In this document: positions 21,761-33,408 of the stretch, piece after piece | Numbering within the stretch: the first letter of the stretch is position 1 | Layout of the letters: the number at the start of each line of letters is the position of its first letter | The notes under the pieces: generated by a model | The model's database searches: none | Seen by the model: the letters and a program-made list of their open reading frames with translations, nothing else | What the model was told of the DNA's origin: nothing | Assembly: GCA_025200525.1 (NCBI GenBank) | Contig: CM045759.1 | Span: forward strand, 992,001 to 1,056,000 | DNA from: Camellia lanceoleosa | Lineage: Eukaryota > Streptophyta > Magnoliopsida > Ericales > Theaceae | Direction of reading: 5' to 3' | Length of the DNA stretch: 64,000 bases | Translations under genes and position numbers: made by a program

Positions 21761-22644
21761 TAGAGGTGAGCGCGGGTCGGTTGGGCCACGGAACCTCTAA
21801 TATGCTACTCGTCTACTAGATTGGCAGATTGGAGAAAATCAATCTGCATCCATCCGCCAATCCAGCGGATGTGGATTGAGCGGATTGGTGGATGGATGCG
21901 AATCGGTTTGGCAGTTTAAAATTTTATAAATTTTCAACATAATTCAACTTGTGTACTTCCTCAAAAAAAAAGTATTACAGTGAATGACTTAAAAAAATAT
22001 TACAATCACTACATACTTCATCCAAAGAAAAAAAGTTTGAAACTTTAGAATATTACAATCACTGCATGCATCATCCACATATTACAATCACAGTATGCAT
22101 CATTCACATAAAGTATTACAATATGTGGTTCTTAAAATATAAAAACAATTCAAACCACCAAAACCATGAACAAAGTAGTAGTAGAGATTGTATATCTCTA
22201 TATTGTTACATTTATATATGTTTTTGAAAACAAAACCAACCAGCATGTATCATCTTTTTTATTTATTATTTTTAGAGTTAGATTTAAAAACGAAAAAATA
22301 TAGATAAATAATACATATATTTTTTTCAATTTAAAAAATATATTCAAGTTGAAAGCTCTTTTTCAATAGAATATTTAAACTATTTTTCAATTGAAAACAC
22401 AAATAGAACATTTAAACAAATTGAAAGCATAAAGTCTTACAAATTACTAGGGGTGCTCGCGGCTTGGCAGTTCGGTTGCGGCCAAAGAAATCTCAAATCC
22501 GCCATCCATCCAAAACTAGGCAGATTAGAAAAAATTAATCTGCAACCATCCGCTCGTCATCACGCATCCGTTCAAAATGCGACGAATCGGTTCGGTTCGG
22601 TTCGGTTGGTTTGGGTGGATCAGTATATTCACTGCTCACCCCTA
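21761..22644. mobile_element. Nonautonomous hAT element with exact 8-bp TSD
   Basis: TAGAGGTGAGC (21761) and GCTCACCCCTA (ends 22644) are terminal inverted repeats with one mismatch. AAGAGGAC stands on both sides (21753-21760 and 22645-22652), an exact 8-bp TSD as hAT transposases make. The 884-bp body is AT-rich, with subterminal TCCGCCAATCC- and CGGTTCGGTTCGG-type repeats and no transposase. It inserted into the 5' part of the Tat-type element. Confidence 0.9.
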
Positions 22645-23329
22645 AAGAGGACGCACAATTACACCAGGAGCAACACTGTCACGACCCAAACCCGCCCTAT
22701 AGGTTTAGCGTCATAACCGGCCATTAATCCTTGAATTACCGAAGGCCTCTGAACAGATCATGACATAATAAGGGGCTACGGAAGCAAGTATATAAAAAAC
22801 ATACATAGTCCATTGAGCTGTGTAGACATATATGGGATAAAAATTTGAAAACTTATACACAGAACCATGACATCATACGTATAATAGTCTTACATCACAT
22901 TCATTACAGATAAAGCAAAAGGGGAACTTAACCCATTATACAGATAAACCAAAGCTTGTTCATGTATCAAAAGAAAACAAGGTCTTAAATGATCACAAAA
23001 CATGGCCACAAGACTTGACTTAATCCGGAACCTCCTCGGGAGGCACAAAAGGGTGGCTGACAAACCAAAACTCCATGTCATCACTCACCTGGTCACGTAC
23101 ATACATAATATAAATAGAGTGAACGAAGCCTAGTGAATAATAATGAAGTAAAGAATTTAATGAATGATGTCCCATTGCAGATTTCAAATCAGAAACAACT
23201 TTAGATTCACATACTTAACCAGAAATCATAGCAGTTATATGTGGTACATCCATTTAGCTATTATATAGTATCAAATTTTCATAGTTGGTACCAAACGGCC
23301 ACATAGTTTCACATCTTGTACACAAGTAG

Positions 23330-23500
23330 CCATGGTATTGTTACCCCCAGGCGAGGGCCACGTAAACATAGGCCTCGGTATTGTTACCCTCGGGCAAGGG
23401 CCACATGGATATGAGCCACAATATTGTTACCCTTAGGCGAACACCACGTGCATATTAGCCACGTTATTGTTACCCCCGGGCGAGGGCCACGTGAACTAAG
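23330..23500. repeat. Tandem repeat, about 55-bp units, in the divergent LTR
   Basis: Four units containing TATTGTTACCC, a GGCGAGGGCCACG core (varied in each copy) and a short spacer follow one another. They contain CACGTG-like variants. Confidence 0.75.
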
Positions 23501-23889
23501 AATGCCACAAATACATCTAAGAGAGATGGACGTTCATTCATGATTCTTGAAATAGTAATTCAGAAAACTGATCATTTCATATCATCAAAAAATAATTAAA
23601 GTTAAACATAACTTTACAGAGTTATTACTCGCAGGTGGCTCCGGATGCAGACAGACAGAGCAAACCAATCAAATGGCTTACGGCGTATGACCTACATAAA
23701 CATAGCAAATACACATAATGAAACACACACTCAGATAGTACTTAACATATTGCATTTCGTTCTTAATGTGTTTCTAGTCCTTTATCCACATTATTATGTC
23801 TTAATCTTGGCCTAAGAATGCCTAGGATGCAATGATGATGCCAAAACATGTTGTTCAAGACTTAGCCAAACATGATGAAAACTGGGTCC

Positions 23890-24215
23890 TCGCTCGAGCG
23901 TAGCTTTCTTCGCTCGAGCGGAGTTTCAAAAATGTAAGTGGTCACTCAAGTGCAACTTCCTTCGCTCGAGCGGTCCATAAACTCTACAAAAGTACTGGTT
24001 GTGTGATTTTTCCACTCAACGCACACTCGACAGTTGTTAGAGCGTGAGACTGAGGTCTTCGCTCGAGCGTAACTCTTGTCGCTCGAGCGATCTACAAAAC
24101 AGAGAAACTTCTGGGAGCATGCAATTTAAGCTTGAGTTAACTTTTGGTTGCTTGAGCATAGGTACAAAAACAAAGGTGGTCGCTCAAGCATAGGATCTGT
24201 CGCTCAAGCAGAGAG
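23890..24215. repeat. CGCTCGAGCG array in the divergent LTR
   Basis: CGCTCGAGCG and variants such as CGCTCAAGCA recur about ten times. More units are degenerate here than in the other LTRs. Confidence 0.8.
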
Positions 24216-24748
24216 GCAGAATTCTGGAATTTCCAGATTGCTCTTCCAAGTCCAAACTCAAATTCAAAGTTGTATATTATGGTATTTTGGGCCAAAAACT
24301 TGAGAAAACACTTGTAAACATGTAAATCATTGAGAATTGAAGATCATTTCATGAAATCAAGGCCTAAAGCACGTCAATTGTTCAAAACAAACTCAAATCT
24401 TTGAAAACATAACATGTATGAGACGGTTTGGCTTCAAGACTTCCAAGACATGATCAATTGGTATAAAATGATACAACACAAGATGAATTCTCCAAACAAA
24501 GGTGGGATAAGCACATGCATGTGGGAATTCTTGGAATCAAGTTCAAAATGCTATGATATATGCATATATGCATGATACACCCCTATATTCATCTATCTAA
24601 GTTTGATTCTTGCATTACACAACTCAATTCTTTGGATTCATATGCTAAGTAGGTTCACAAGTATAAAAGCTTAAATCTCCAACTTCACTTCTATTCTTCA
24701 ACAGCTCATAGCAATTCACTCCTTTCAAGCTCTTGATCTCAATTCTTT

Positions 24749-24779
<31 letters not shown>

Positions 24780-25179
24780 CCCCTACGTTTGAGCTCAAGA
24801 ATATGAGTGAATGGGAGTACAAAGTATATAAGAGGTGATGAGGGTGGCCTTATATAGGCTTGGTTAGAGTTGGCTAATTAAACTTGAATTAGTCTAAGCA
24901 ATGGTCATTAATTTATTCTAATTATTTCGTTCCGAATCAAATTTCAATTAAACCTACCATAATTTTTCAAAAATTCCAAATAACACAATTATCAGGTCAA
25001 TTTCGTGACAGAAATACAAACAGATATTCTTACAGTAGACAGATATAAACACAATTAATGCCATACACATGCAATTAACTCAGAATTTCATCTTAAGTAC
25101 TCATTAAGCATAAGTAATCATGGTTTATCGGCTAACTATAGGTCGCAGTTGTTACAAATATGCCGAAGAAACTGAAGTC

Positions 25180-26030
25180 TATTGATAGCTGAGCTCCTTG
25201 TAGAACGAATGAGGATTTGAAAGATTACCTCCAGAGGAAGAGGCTCAACGTCGAGATCACATCCAATGTCTAGTCGATGACGCCATTCTCGATGGAGTTG
25301 GATGCGTTTGAGGCACCGAAGAGATTCAACATGTCGAGGTTTTAGATCTACAATGGTAAGTCTGATCCAAACTTTCATATTGGCTTGTATTTGAATTCAA
25401 TGGCTTTATGGAGCGGGAACGAACAATTGTTGTGCAAGGTATTCCCGTCGTCATTTGGAGAGATAGCATCGGATTGGTTCCATAAGTTGCCGAAAAAAAG
25501 TGTAAAGAGTTGGGAAGGCCTAGCCGAGATATTTGTGGCTAGGTTTGTTACGAACAAGTCGTAACCACTGAGGGTAGACGCTCTATTGGCTTTGAAGATT
25601 AGCAATGATGAAGGCCTCATGGCTTACGCCAAGAGATACTATGATGTGTACAATCGGATTCCGGCTTGTAACCAAGAGCTGGCGGTCGTGTCTTTCAAGA
25701 ACGGTTAGAATGATAATTGCTGGCTTCAGAAATTACTTGAAAAAATCCTACCGAAGAGCATGGAAGAGCTCATAGCACGAATTGAGAAGTATGCCAGAGC
25801 AGAGAAAGACATACAAAGAAAGAAGACACCAAAACAAGAAATGAGAAACGGCTCGCCGAAGCGAGGCCAAAGGAATACCGGCGTTGACAGGCCAGAAACA
25901 GGAACGAAAGCTGTGCAGGCAGTCAACATGATATTCAAGATCCCGATCTATAAAGTTTTGGAAATGATAAGAAATCAGTCATATTGTACAGCACCGGAAA
26001 AGATCCCTGGCTAGTTCAAGGACAGGAGTA
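25180..26030 (+). pseudogene. Tat-type gag
   Basis: The plus-strand frame reads the retrotransposon Gag core: FEAPKRFNMSRF, then YNGKSDPNFHIGLYLNSM, LLCKVFPSSFGEIASDWF and ARFVTNKS with LLALKISNDEGLMAYAKRY. This protein packages the RNA into particles. At least three in-frame stops (25347, 25561 and 25707 regions), mostly TAG, and a frame change upstream of 25210 break it. The 3' part (25760-26014) is a charged linker before the protease. Confidence 0.8.
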
Positions 26031-26439
26031 CTGGGAAGCATTGTGCCTACCATAATGAGGATGGGCAACTGACTCAAGGATAAAGGGCTCTGAAGTCACA
26101 CCTAAAGGATCTTGTCAGACAGGGTCACCTAAGAGACCTAGTAGACAAGGCGAGGACAAGAGAAGAGCACGCGAGGCTCCCCCAAGCACCAGCAGCACCA
26201 CCTCTAGCACTACTACCGCAGTAGGCAGAAGGACCTCGGGTAATCAATGTAATTCACTCAAAGGTCAATGAGAATGAAGTTCGATGGGAGACCTAGAGAG
26301 TAAGGTACCTACAATATGTATATCAGTTCCAGCAAAAGAAGCTTAGAACAAATGAATATCAGGGACCGATTATTTCTTTCATTGAGGCCGACTTGGATAT
26401 GGTATGGAATCCGCACAATGATGCCCTGGTGGTAACTCT

Positions 26440-26800
26440 GAAGATTGGAGATTGCTAGGTAAGGCACATATTGATTGATCAGGGAAGCTCTTGTGACATC
26501 ATATATTTTAGACGTTACAAGGAGCTTGGCCTTCACCCGGATGATTTAGAGCAATCTAACAGCCCTATGGTCAGATTCAATGAGGCACCGACATGGCCTC
26601 TAAGAACCACGAATTTAGAGGTGTAGGCAGGGAACAAGAAGGTAATAATGGAATTTACTGTGATAGATACTTCCTCCTCATACAACATCATTCTGAGAAG
26701 ACCGTGGTTGCATACAATGAGGGTTATTCCCTCAATGCTACACCAACTGTTGCGATTCCCAACTGAGCAGGGGATTGAAGAAATAATGGGGGACCAAGTA
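26440..26800 (+). pseudogene. Tat-type aspartic protease region
   Basis: The frame around 26465 reads HILIDQGSSCDIIYF, the D-x-G-S-S protease active-site region of this lineage, followed by RRPWLHTMRVIPSMLHQLLRF, also typical. Stops occur at 26457, 26623 and 26801. Broken. Confidence 0.7.
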
Positions 26801-27076
26801 TAGGTGAAAAATTACTCTATGGCAGTAATAAAGTACACCTGTAATGTAAAGGAAGCAGAGAATGCAGAGATTGAAAGTGAAGACGACGAGGTCTTGGATG
26901 ATGTTGACAAAGCACCTGTCGAGAAGAGTGAAGAACCATTGAAAAAGGTTCTAGTACAAGAAGGAGATGGTGAACGATTCTTCTTCCTCGGCTCTGGTTT
27001 AGCTGAGGAAGAAGAAAAATAACTTGAATCTTTCTTGAGAGAGAACATAGAGGTATTTGCCTAGACACCTTATGAG

Positions 27077-27990
27077 ATGCAAGGGATAAGCCTCGAGGTC
27101 ACCTATCACAGACTTAACGTGGACAGATCAGCAAAACCAGTTGTCCAGAGAGCAAGAAGGTTGACATTGATACATGTACAGGAAGTTGAGGAAGAAGTAG
27201 ATAAGCTACTAGAGGCACAGGCCATTAGAGAAGTGAATTATCCTACCTGGTTGTCTAATACAGTGGTGGTGAAAAAGAAGAATAAGAAGTGGAGGGTCTG
27301 CGTGGGCTTTACGAGCTTGAACAAGGCTTGCCCCAAGGACAATTTCCCACTACCCAAGATTGATCAACTGGTAGATGCCACATCGAGGCATGGGAGGATG
27401 AGTTTTCTAGACGCATACAGAGGTTATCACCAAATAGCAATGTATGCCCCGGATGAAAAAAAAAAAAAACAACATTCATCACCCCTAAAGGACTCTATTG
27501 CTACAGAATAATGCCTTTTGGGTTGAAGATTGCAGGAGCGACATACCAAAGGCTGTACACCAAGATGTTCAAACATCTGATTGGGAGGACAGTGGAGGTT
27601 TACATAGATGATATGTTGTTAAAACCAAGAAACTTGGAAACCATCTTACTAACTGAAAGAGGTCTTTGACATCCAGAGATCATACCGGCTTCGACTCAAT
27701 GCCTCGAAGTGCGCATTTGGAGTTGGATCTGGTAAGTTTCTGAGGTACTTAGTTACCAGGAGGGGTATTGAAGCGAGCCCATATCAGATTAGGGCTATCA
27801 TTGACTTGAAGAGCCCGACAACAGCTAAATAAGTCCAGATTTTGATCGGAAAGGCAGCGGCCCTGAACAGGTTCATTAACCGAAGTTCAAATAAATGCAA
27901 ACAGTTTTTTGGCTTATTGAAGAAGGCCACAGACTTTCTGTGGACAGAAGAATGCGAAGTCGCCTTGGCTGACTTAAAGACGTACATGAC
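27077..27990 (+). pseudogene. Tat-type reverse transcriptase
   Basis: Conserved RT blocks can be read: KWRVCVGFTSLNKACPKDNF, then LPKIDQLVD and MSFLDAYRGYHQIAM, and after a frame change near 27460-27510 the YIDDMLLK catalytic loop at about 27601. The two Asp of the loop are intact. A poly-A run at 27460-27470 probably caused the frameshift. More stops follow (27668, 27829, 27997). Confidence 0.85.
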
Positions 27991-28000
27991 AACCTAACCA

Positions 28001-28380
28001 GTGTTGTCGAACCCCGTACCGAGGGATGAATTGTTCTTGTACCTGGCAGTTTCAGACCACGCCGTGAGTGCCATGGTAATCCAAGAAGAAGAATGTGAGC
28101 AGAAGGTAGTGTACTATGTGAGCAAGACCCTGGCAAATGTAGAAACCAAATACCTGCCTCTGGAGAAGTTGACATTGGCCTTGGTAATGGCTTTGAAAAA
28201 GTTGAACCACTACTTTCAAGCCCACAAGATTGTGGTGCTAACTGAACATCCACTAAAGTCCTTGTTGTAGTATGGAGACCTGACAGATAGAGTAGATCGA
28301 TGGACTGTAATTCTAGGTCAGTATGACTTTGAATTCAGGCCGAGAATAACAATCAAGGACCAAGTTTTGGCCGACTTTAT
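28001..28380 (+). pseudogene. First RNase H domain of the Tat-type element
   Basis: The frame reads LFLYLAVSDHAVSAMVIQEE, VVYYVSKTLANVETKY and LEKLTLALVMALKKL, the RNase H that follows RT in Ty3/gypsy elements. In the active site the first Asp is in the expected AxSD position, but the frame ends at TAG 28268. It degrades RNA in RNA-DNA hybrids in intact elements. Confidence 0.75.
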
Positions 28381-28519
28381 AGCAGAATTCTCTCCTAGCG
28401 CGATCCCAAGGCAGGCACTGGTGAACCGCATCCTAGGATGTTTAGGAAAGGAAGAGGCAAACCAAATGGGGCCATGGAACCCTACGTCGGCAGAACAAAG
28501 AAGAAGGAAGAAAGGCTAA

Positions 28520-28790
28520 AACCCTATGATATTTACATCAGCGACTCCTTCCGCCTCTTTGTCGATGACAGCTTAAACTGGCAAGAAGTAGGGGCAAGAG
28601 TGGTTTTGGTGTCACCAGATGGGCATATGATACAAAAGACCATCTGTTCGAGGTTCAAGGCCTAAAATAACGAAGCAGAGTATGAGGCACTAATTACTGG
28701 ACTGAGGCTAGTAGCAGTTATGGAAGTCGACGAGGTGGTAGTCTTCTGTGACTCCTAGCTCATTGTAAATCAAGCGACGAACGAGTCTGT
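28520..28790 (+). pseudogene. Second (archaeal-type) RNase H domain, 5' part
   Basis: YDIYISDSFRLFVDDSLNW, then GARVVLVSPDG and NNEAEYEALITGLRL mark the extra RNase H acquired by the Tat lineage. The domain is cut by the solo LTR at 28791. It resumes at 30858 with AARDEKMIAYVKKV and NIHADALANLANA, so the LTR lies inside one former coding region. Stops: TAA after FKA (28664) and TAG in CDS-LIVNQ (28756). Confidence 0.8.
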
Positions 28791-30857
28791 TATAGCGATC
28801 CCAGTTTTTATTTCCTTTGTATATTGTATTCCGGACTTGGTTCTGTGGTTGTATTGTTGTCTCATTCTCATTTCCTTCCCTTACACTTTGTATTTGAGTC
28901 TTGGGTTGTGTTGGGCAGGTTTGAAATTGGTTGGTTGTGCTTTGGAACCAAAAGTGGATGCCCAGATTTTGGCCTTCACGCTCGAGCGGCGCTTTTGACG
29001 CTCAAGCGGGCCCTTCGTTGTTGCTTCTCCGCTCGAGCGGGCGTTTTGACGCTCGAGCGTAAATTTCCAACTCCTAGTACTTTTGTCTGCAGGTCTTCGT
29101 ACGCTCGAACGGGAGTTTCGACGCTCGAGCGTGACCCTTTGATTTTGTCCCTCCGCTCGAACGGGGAGTTTGACACTCGAACGGGGACTATGGTCTGCAA
29201 AACTTCTGGAAGTGTGCAATCGACGCTCGAGCGGCGCTTTTGACGCTCGAGCGTGAGTTTGTGTCTGACGCTCGAGCGGGGGTTTCCACGCTCGAGCGGG
29301 GCGACTGGTATATCACTTCGGGATTTCACATTTTTGGATCACTTTTTCATTTCCTTTTCTCTCTCTTACTTTCCCAAAACCGATTTTGAGAGCTCCTCTC
29401 TCTAGAATCTCCTTTCTCTCTAGGGTTTGATCTAGCTAGAGTGATTCACTTCCTTGGTGTCTTTGTAAAAAGTGTGTTGATCGTTGAGGGCTACATTTTG
29501 ATCCGAAAAGTTTGAAGTTTGGAGCACTTTGAGTTTGGTCTTCTTCTCCGTTTGAGCTCTAACTTCGAGGTAGGGATTCCTACTCATTCTTATGTGGTTT
29601 AACATAGACATTGAGTTATTTGTATAGATGGGTTGATTTGGAAGTTAGGGTTTGAAATGTGTTATTTTCAAAAGAGGGGTTTTGTTGTTTTTGACTCATA
29701 TATGTATATTTTGAGTCTTAAAAGGAGATTGTTGATGTTGTTGTTAATATTTGAGCCTTTGGGTCAATATTGAGAAAAATGAGAAAAATGCCAAGTTTGG
29801 GTATATTTGGGTCATTAGTATAATTAATGACAATTGTTATGGAAATGTGAAATTGAGTTGGAAATAATGGAATTGGCTTATTATGAGTTAGAATGGTGGA
29901 GTTGGATTTATTAATCGCTCACTTTGAAAATGTTGAGATTTTATATCTGTTGAGGCATTTATTATCTGTTTAGAAATAACTGCTTTGGGCTATCGGTGGA
30001 GGATAGTTTTGATTGTTGTAGACAATGCATGATGATTAGGCAAACTAAAACTAATCAATTGAATATGTCATCGAATATGACGGTTGGAATAATATATTGA
30101 ATTTATGATAGGGGATGAACTCCATTGATACATCAAATACGTGTATCTATTGAATTATTGATACAACAAATCTGTGTATCATTTATGAAGTATGAAAGTG
30201 TTTTATGTGTTATTGATACAGCGAATCTGTGTATCTATTGTGGCTTATGGAAGTGTTTTGATATGAGTTGTTATCTCATTTAAATTGTTGAAATGGAAGA
30301 GTTATTGATACGAGATATAATCTCATTTAAAGTATGTGGCCAAGTTCTGAGCCAGGATTATGAATTGAGAAATTGGATTAGTAATGAAAATGGAATGAAA
30401 CATGGACACATTGTCATGTAATTGAAATGGGTTATAAATGGATGCATGTGAGTTAAACATTTGTCAAATACTAATGTTCTAGTTATTGCTCATATTATGT
30501 TTAGCATATTTCTACTGGGCGTTGGCTCACCCTTTATGGGACATCATTTTCAGGTACAGGTAGTATGCCACCTCCAAGGATGTAGCTTGGGAGGCTTGAG
30601 GCTGTTGGACTCTTTTGTTATTTTGGTTGTGTTACATATATTTCAAGCCAAGGGCTTATTCTGTGTAGAGTTAGCACTCTCTTTTGTAACCAAGTGTTGA
30701 CTTGGAAAGTTGTAAGCCTATAGGGCATTTACTTTTGTTGTGAACATGTAATACATTTTGTAATGAATACTCTGATGATATGTAATTTTGCTTTATTCTT
30801 TTATATCTAAGCATGTCAAGAATGTATGATTTATGGGTTTATTTTGAGGGCGTTACA
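28791..30857 (+). mobile_element. Solo LTR of the gypsy CGCTCGAGCG group (copy 2)
   Basis: It starts TATAGCGATCCC and ends GGGCGTTACA, the ends of the complete element at 45034-54701. It interrupts the second RNase H of the Tat-type element in the same orientation. The flanks TCTGT and ATGCA do not match, so the TSD is lost or the LTR arose by recombination between different insertions. A TATATC motif lies at 29309-29314, just after the palindrome array. Confidence 0.88.
28977..29305. repeat. CGCTCGAGCG array in LTR copy 2
   Basis: Twelve units of CGCTCGAGCG or one-to-two-base variants occur in about 330 bp, often in pairs as GACGCTCGAGCG. The array ends about 10 bp before TATATC. Confidence 0.88.
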
Positions 30858-32275
30858 ATGCAGCTCGAGATGAGAAGATGATAGCCTATGTTAAGAAGGT
30901 TGTCAAGATGCTAACACGTTTCAAAAGCTACAAACTGCAGCAGGTTAGCCAAGATGATAACATCCACGCCGATGCCTTGGCAAACCTTGCCAACGCGATG
31001 AAATCAAGTAAGGCAAGGACTATCATGGTAGATTATCTATCAGGCCGAAGTATAGAGCCCCTAATAATAGAGTACAAAGCAATATGCATGGAGATGGGTC
31101 CAAGCTGGATGGATACCATAGTTGTGTTCCTTAGGGATGACAAGCTGCCAGTAGACAAAAAAGAAGCGCACAAGACCAGATTGAAGTCGGCCAAGTCGGC
31201 CAAGTTCTGCCTGTTACCAGAAGGCCATCTATATAGAAGGTCCTTCGCTGGACCCCTTCACTGGACCCCTTCTAAGATATGTGTATCCATCCCAAGTTGA
31301 GGACTTTCTGTACAAGATCCATAAGGAAGTATGTGAAAGCCATGCTGGAGGCAAATCACTTGCTTACAGAGCCATATCTCTGGGATACTGGTGGCCCTAT
31401 ATGCAAAAGGATACTAAAGCCTACGTGAGAAAATGAGAAAAGTGTCAAAGGTTTACACCTTTGATACACCAGCCAGCAGCAGATCTGAATCTAGTGTCCA
31501 ATCTTTGGCCATTCGCCCAGTGTGGCATGGATCTTGTTGGTCAATTGCCCCAAGAAACTAGACATAGGAAGTTTTTACTAGTAGCAACTAACTACTTCAT
31601 GAAATGGGTAGACAATGGCACTTAATTCGATAGCAAGTTGATCAAAAACTTCTGTGCAAAATATAAGATCAAGAACTATTATTCCACTCCGAGCTTCCCC
31701 CAGAGCAAAGGACAAGCAGAAGCATCCAACAAGACTATCTTGGATGGAATCAAGAAAAGGCTAAGAGCTGCCAAGGGCAAGTGGGTGGAGGAATTGCCCA
31801 ATGTCCTATGGACATATCGGCCTACGCCGAGAAGGTCTACTGGAGAATCTCCTTTTGCCATGGCATATGGCACTGAAGGAGTCATACCACTAGAGATCAG
31901 CATCACTGTAATCAGAACCCAAAGAGTGGAGAATGGAACAAATAAGGCATTCATTGCTCGAGATCTTAAACTAATAGAAGAAAAAAGGGAGAAAGCAACA
32001 ATTCGGATGGGGGCATACTAGTAATAGCTTGCTCAGGCATACAACAAAAAGGTTAATCCCAAGGAGTTTTAAATTGGGGACCTCGCCCTAAGAAAGGTTG
32101 TTGGCAATAAGAAAGATCCTAAGGAGGGCAAGCTTGGCCCAAACTGGGAAGGACCGTATCGAATCATCTCGGTCGCCGATAATGGTGCATACTAGCTTGA
32201 TGACACCGATAGCAAAGAGTTATCAAGACCTTGGAACACAAACAATTTGAAGTTTTTCTACCATTAATTTCTGTT
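30858..32275 (+). pseudogene. End of the second RNase H, and integrase, of the Tat-type element
   Basis: After the RNase H tail come a zinc-binding region (HKEVCESHAGG, then a degraded C-x-x-C near 31440) and the integrase core: CGMDLVGQLP with the first catalytic Asp, NGT-FDSKLIKNFCAKY with the second, and SKGQAEASNKTILDGIKKRL with the Glu. A deletion between YFMKWVD and NGT removes part of the core. C-terminal text GPNWEGPYRI (about 32140) is typical. Stops at 31298, 31434, 31623 and 32020 break it. Confidence 0.8.
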
Positions 32276-33400
32276 TTTGGATTTATGTAAAGATTTATTA
32301 GCTGAAGTATTAATAAAATACTAGCTTGATTATATTTTTATGAAATATTGTAGAAACTTATGCGATAGGACTGAACAGTCTTAAGACGATGTTCCCATGG
32401 TAAACATGATGAATAACTTAGACTTGTCATGATGGTAGAGTTGAATTAAGTTTGTGATATTTCGGCATGAAACATGACGAATAACTTAGACTTGCCATAT
32501 TAGTAGAGTTGAACTAAGTCTACGATGTTTCAGCATGAAACATGATGATTAACTTAAACTTGCCATGACAGCAGGGTTGAACTAAGTCTACGATGTTTTG
32601 GTATGAAACAAGGTGAAACTAGCCATGACTTGGTCAGATTGAAAGGAAAGCCGAGGAGTATGGTACTCTCGGTGCACTAAGGTTAAGCCTTAAGTGCTTC
32701 GTTTAGGCGAGCCAAACATGATGACCTCGGTAAAAAATGTCTAAGTGAGACTTGGGCGATAACCATGTAATGTGTCCTTAATGTGAACATAAGTGGTACT
32801 TAGGTTCACATTAAGGGTAGAAATGAACATAACACTTGTAAGAATTTTGGAAAATTTTACAAGTTGAAGTTATCCGAAGTAATTGAATGAAGGGAGACCT
32901 TAGGTATTTATGCCTGAGATAACCGACCAGATTGTTAAACTTGGAAGGGTGAAGTCTTGTTAGAAGACAGTTAGTACAAGTGAAGAAACAATACTTGTAA
33001 AAATTTCATGAGAAATTGTTAGAAGTGCAATTGAACCGAGATCGTTGACAAGAGATACTACCCGAGATAAGTCAATCAGAGATGATTGTATTGTACTCGA
33101 AATGTGGTCATCTGATATGTGCATGTATTCGAGGTGAGGAACAAAGTTGTCAAACTTGGGAAGACAAGAAAAATTCTAAGTATGAAGTAATATGCAAGGC
33201 ATGAAGAAAAGGCAATGTGCATACATAAAAGCAACATTCAACACTTAGAAAAAAAAAAAGAAAGACTTACATTGAGAATAAACAACATGTTCAAGTACAT
33301 AAACAAGCACATCGGCCGGACAAAACAGAAAATTATTCAACAGAAATGATTTCAAAAACAACAAAATTACAAAAATTCAAAGAAAAAGTACAAGGGAAAG
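32276..33400. other. Noncoding region after the Tat-type integrase
   Basis: Direct repeats of roughly 70-75 bp with GAACTAAGTCTACGATGTTT and ATGAAACATGATGAATAACTT occur at about 32400-32610. No gene is seen. This is the usual place for the long spacer between pol and the extra ORF in Tat-type elements. Confidence 0.55.
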
Positions 33401-33408
33401 AAAAATTC

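Larger units (their letters stand above)
22677..25047 (-). mobile_element. Solo LTR, divergent relative of the CGCTCGAGCG group
   Basis: On the plus strand it starts TGTCACGACCC after AACAC (22672-22676). A matching AACAC at 25048-25052 follows GATATA, giving a candidate 5-bp TSD. An alternative right end near 25137 (AACTATA) cannot be excluded. Both the terminus and the CTCGAG array (23890-24215) relate it to the LTR at 60743-63399. A CT microsatellite lies at about 24754-24780. It interrupts the 5' region of the Tat-type element. Confidence 0.65.

Noticed and set aside
30461..30700. Recurring 67-79-codon frame in LTRs (also 46870-47073 and 54342-54545)
   Set aside because: It recurs because the LTR recurs. 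It lies in the LTR 3' region with no upstream gene context and has no known domain.
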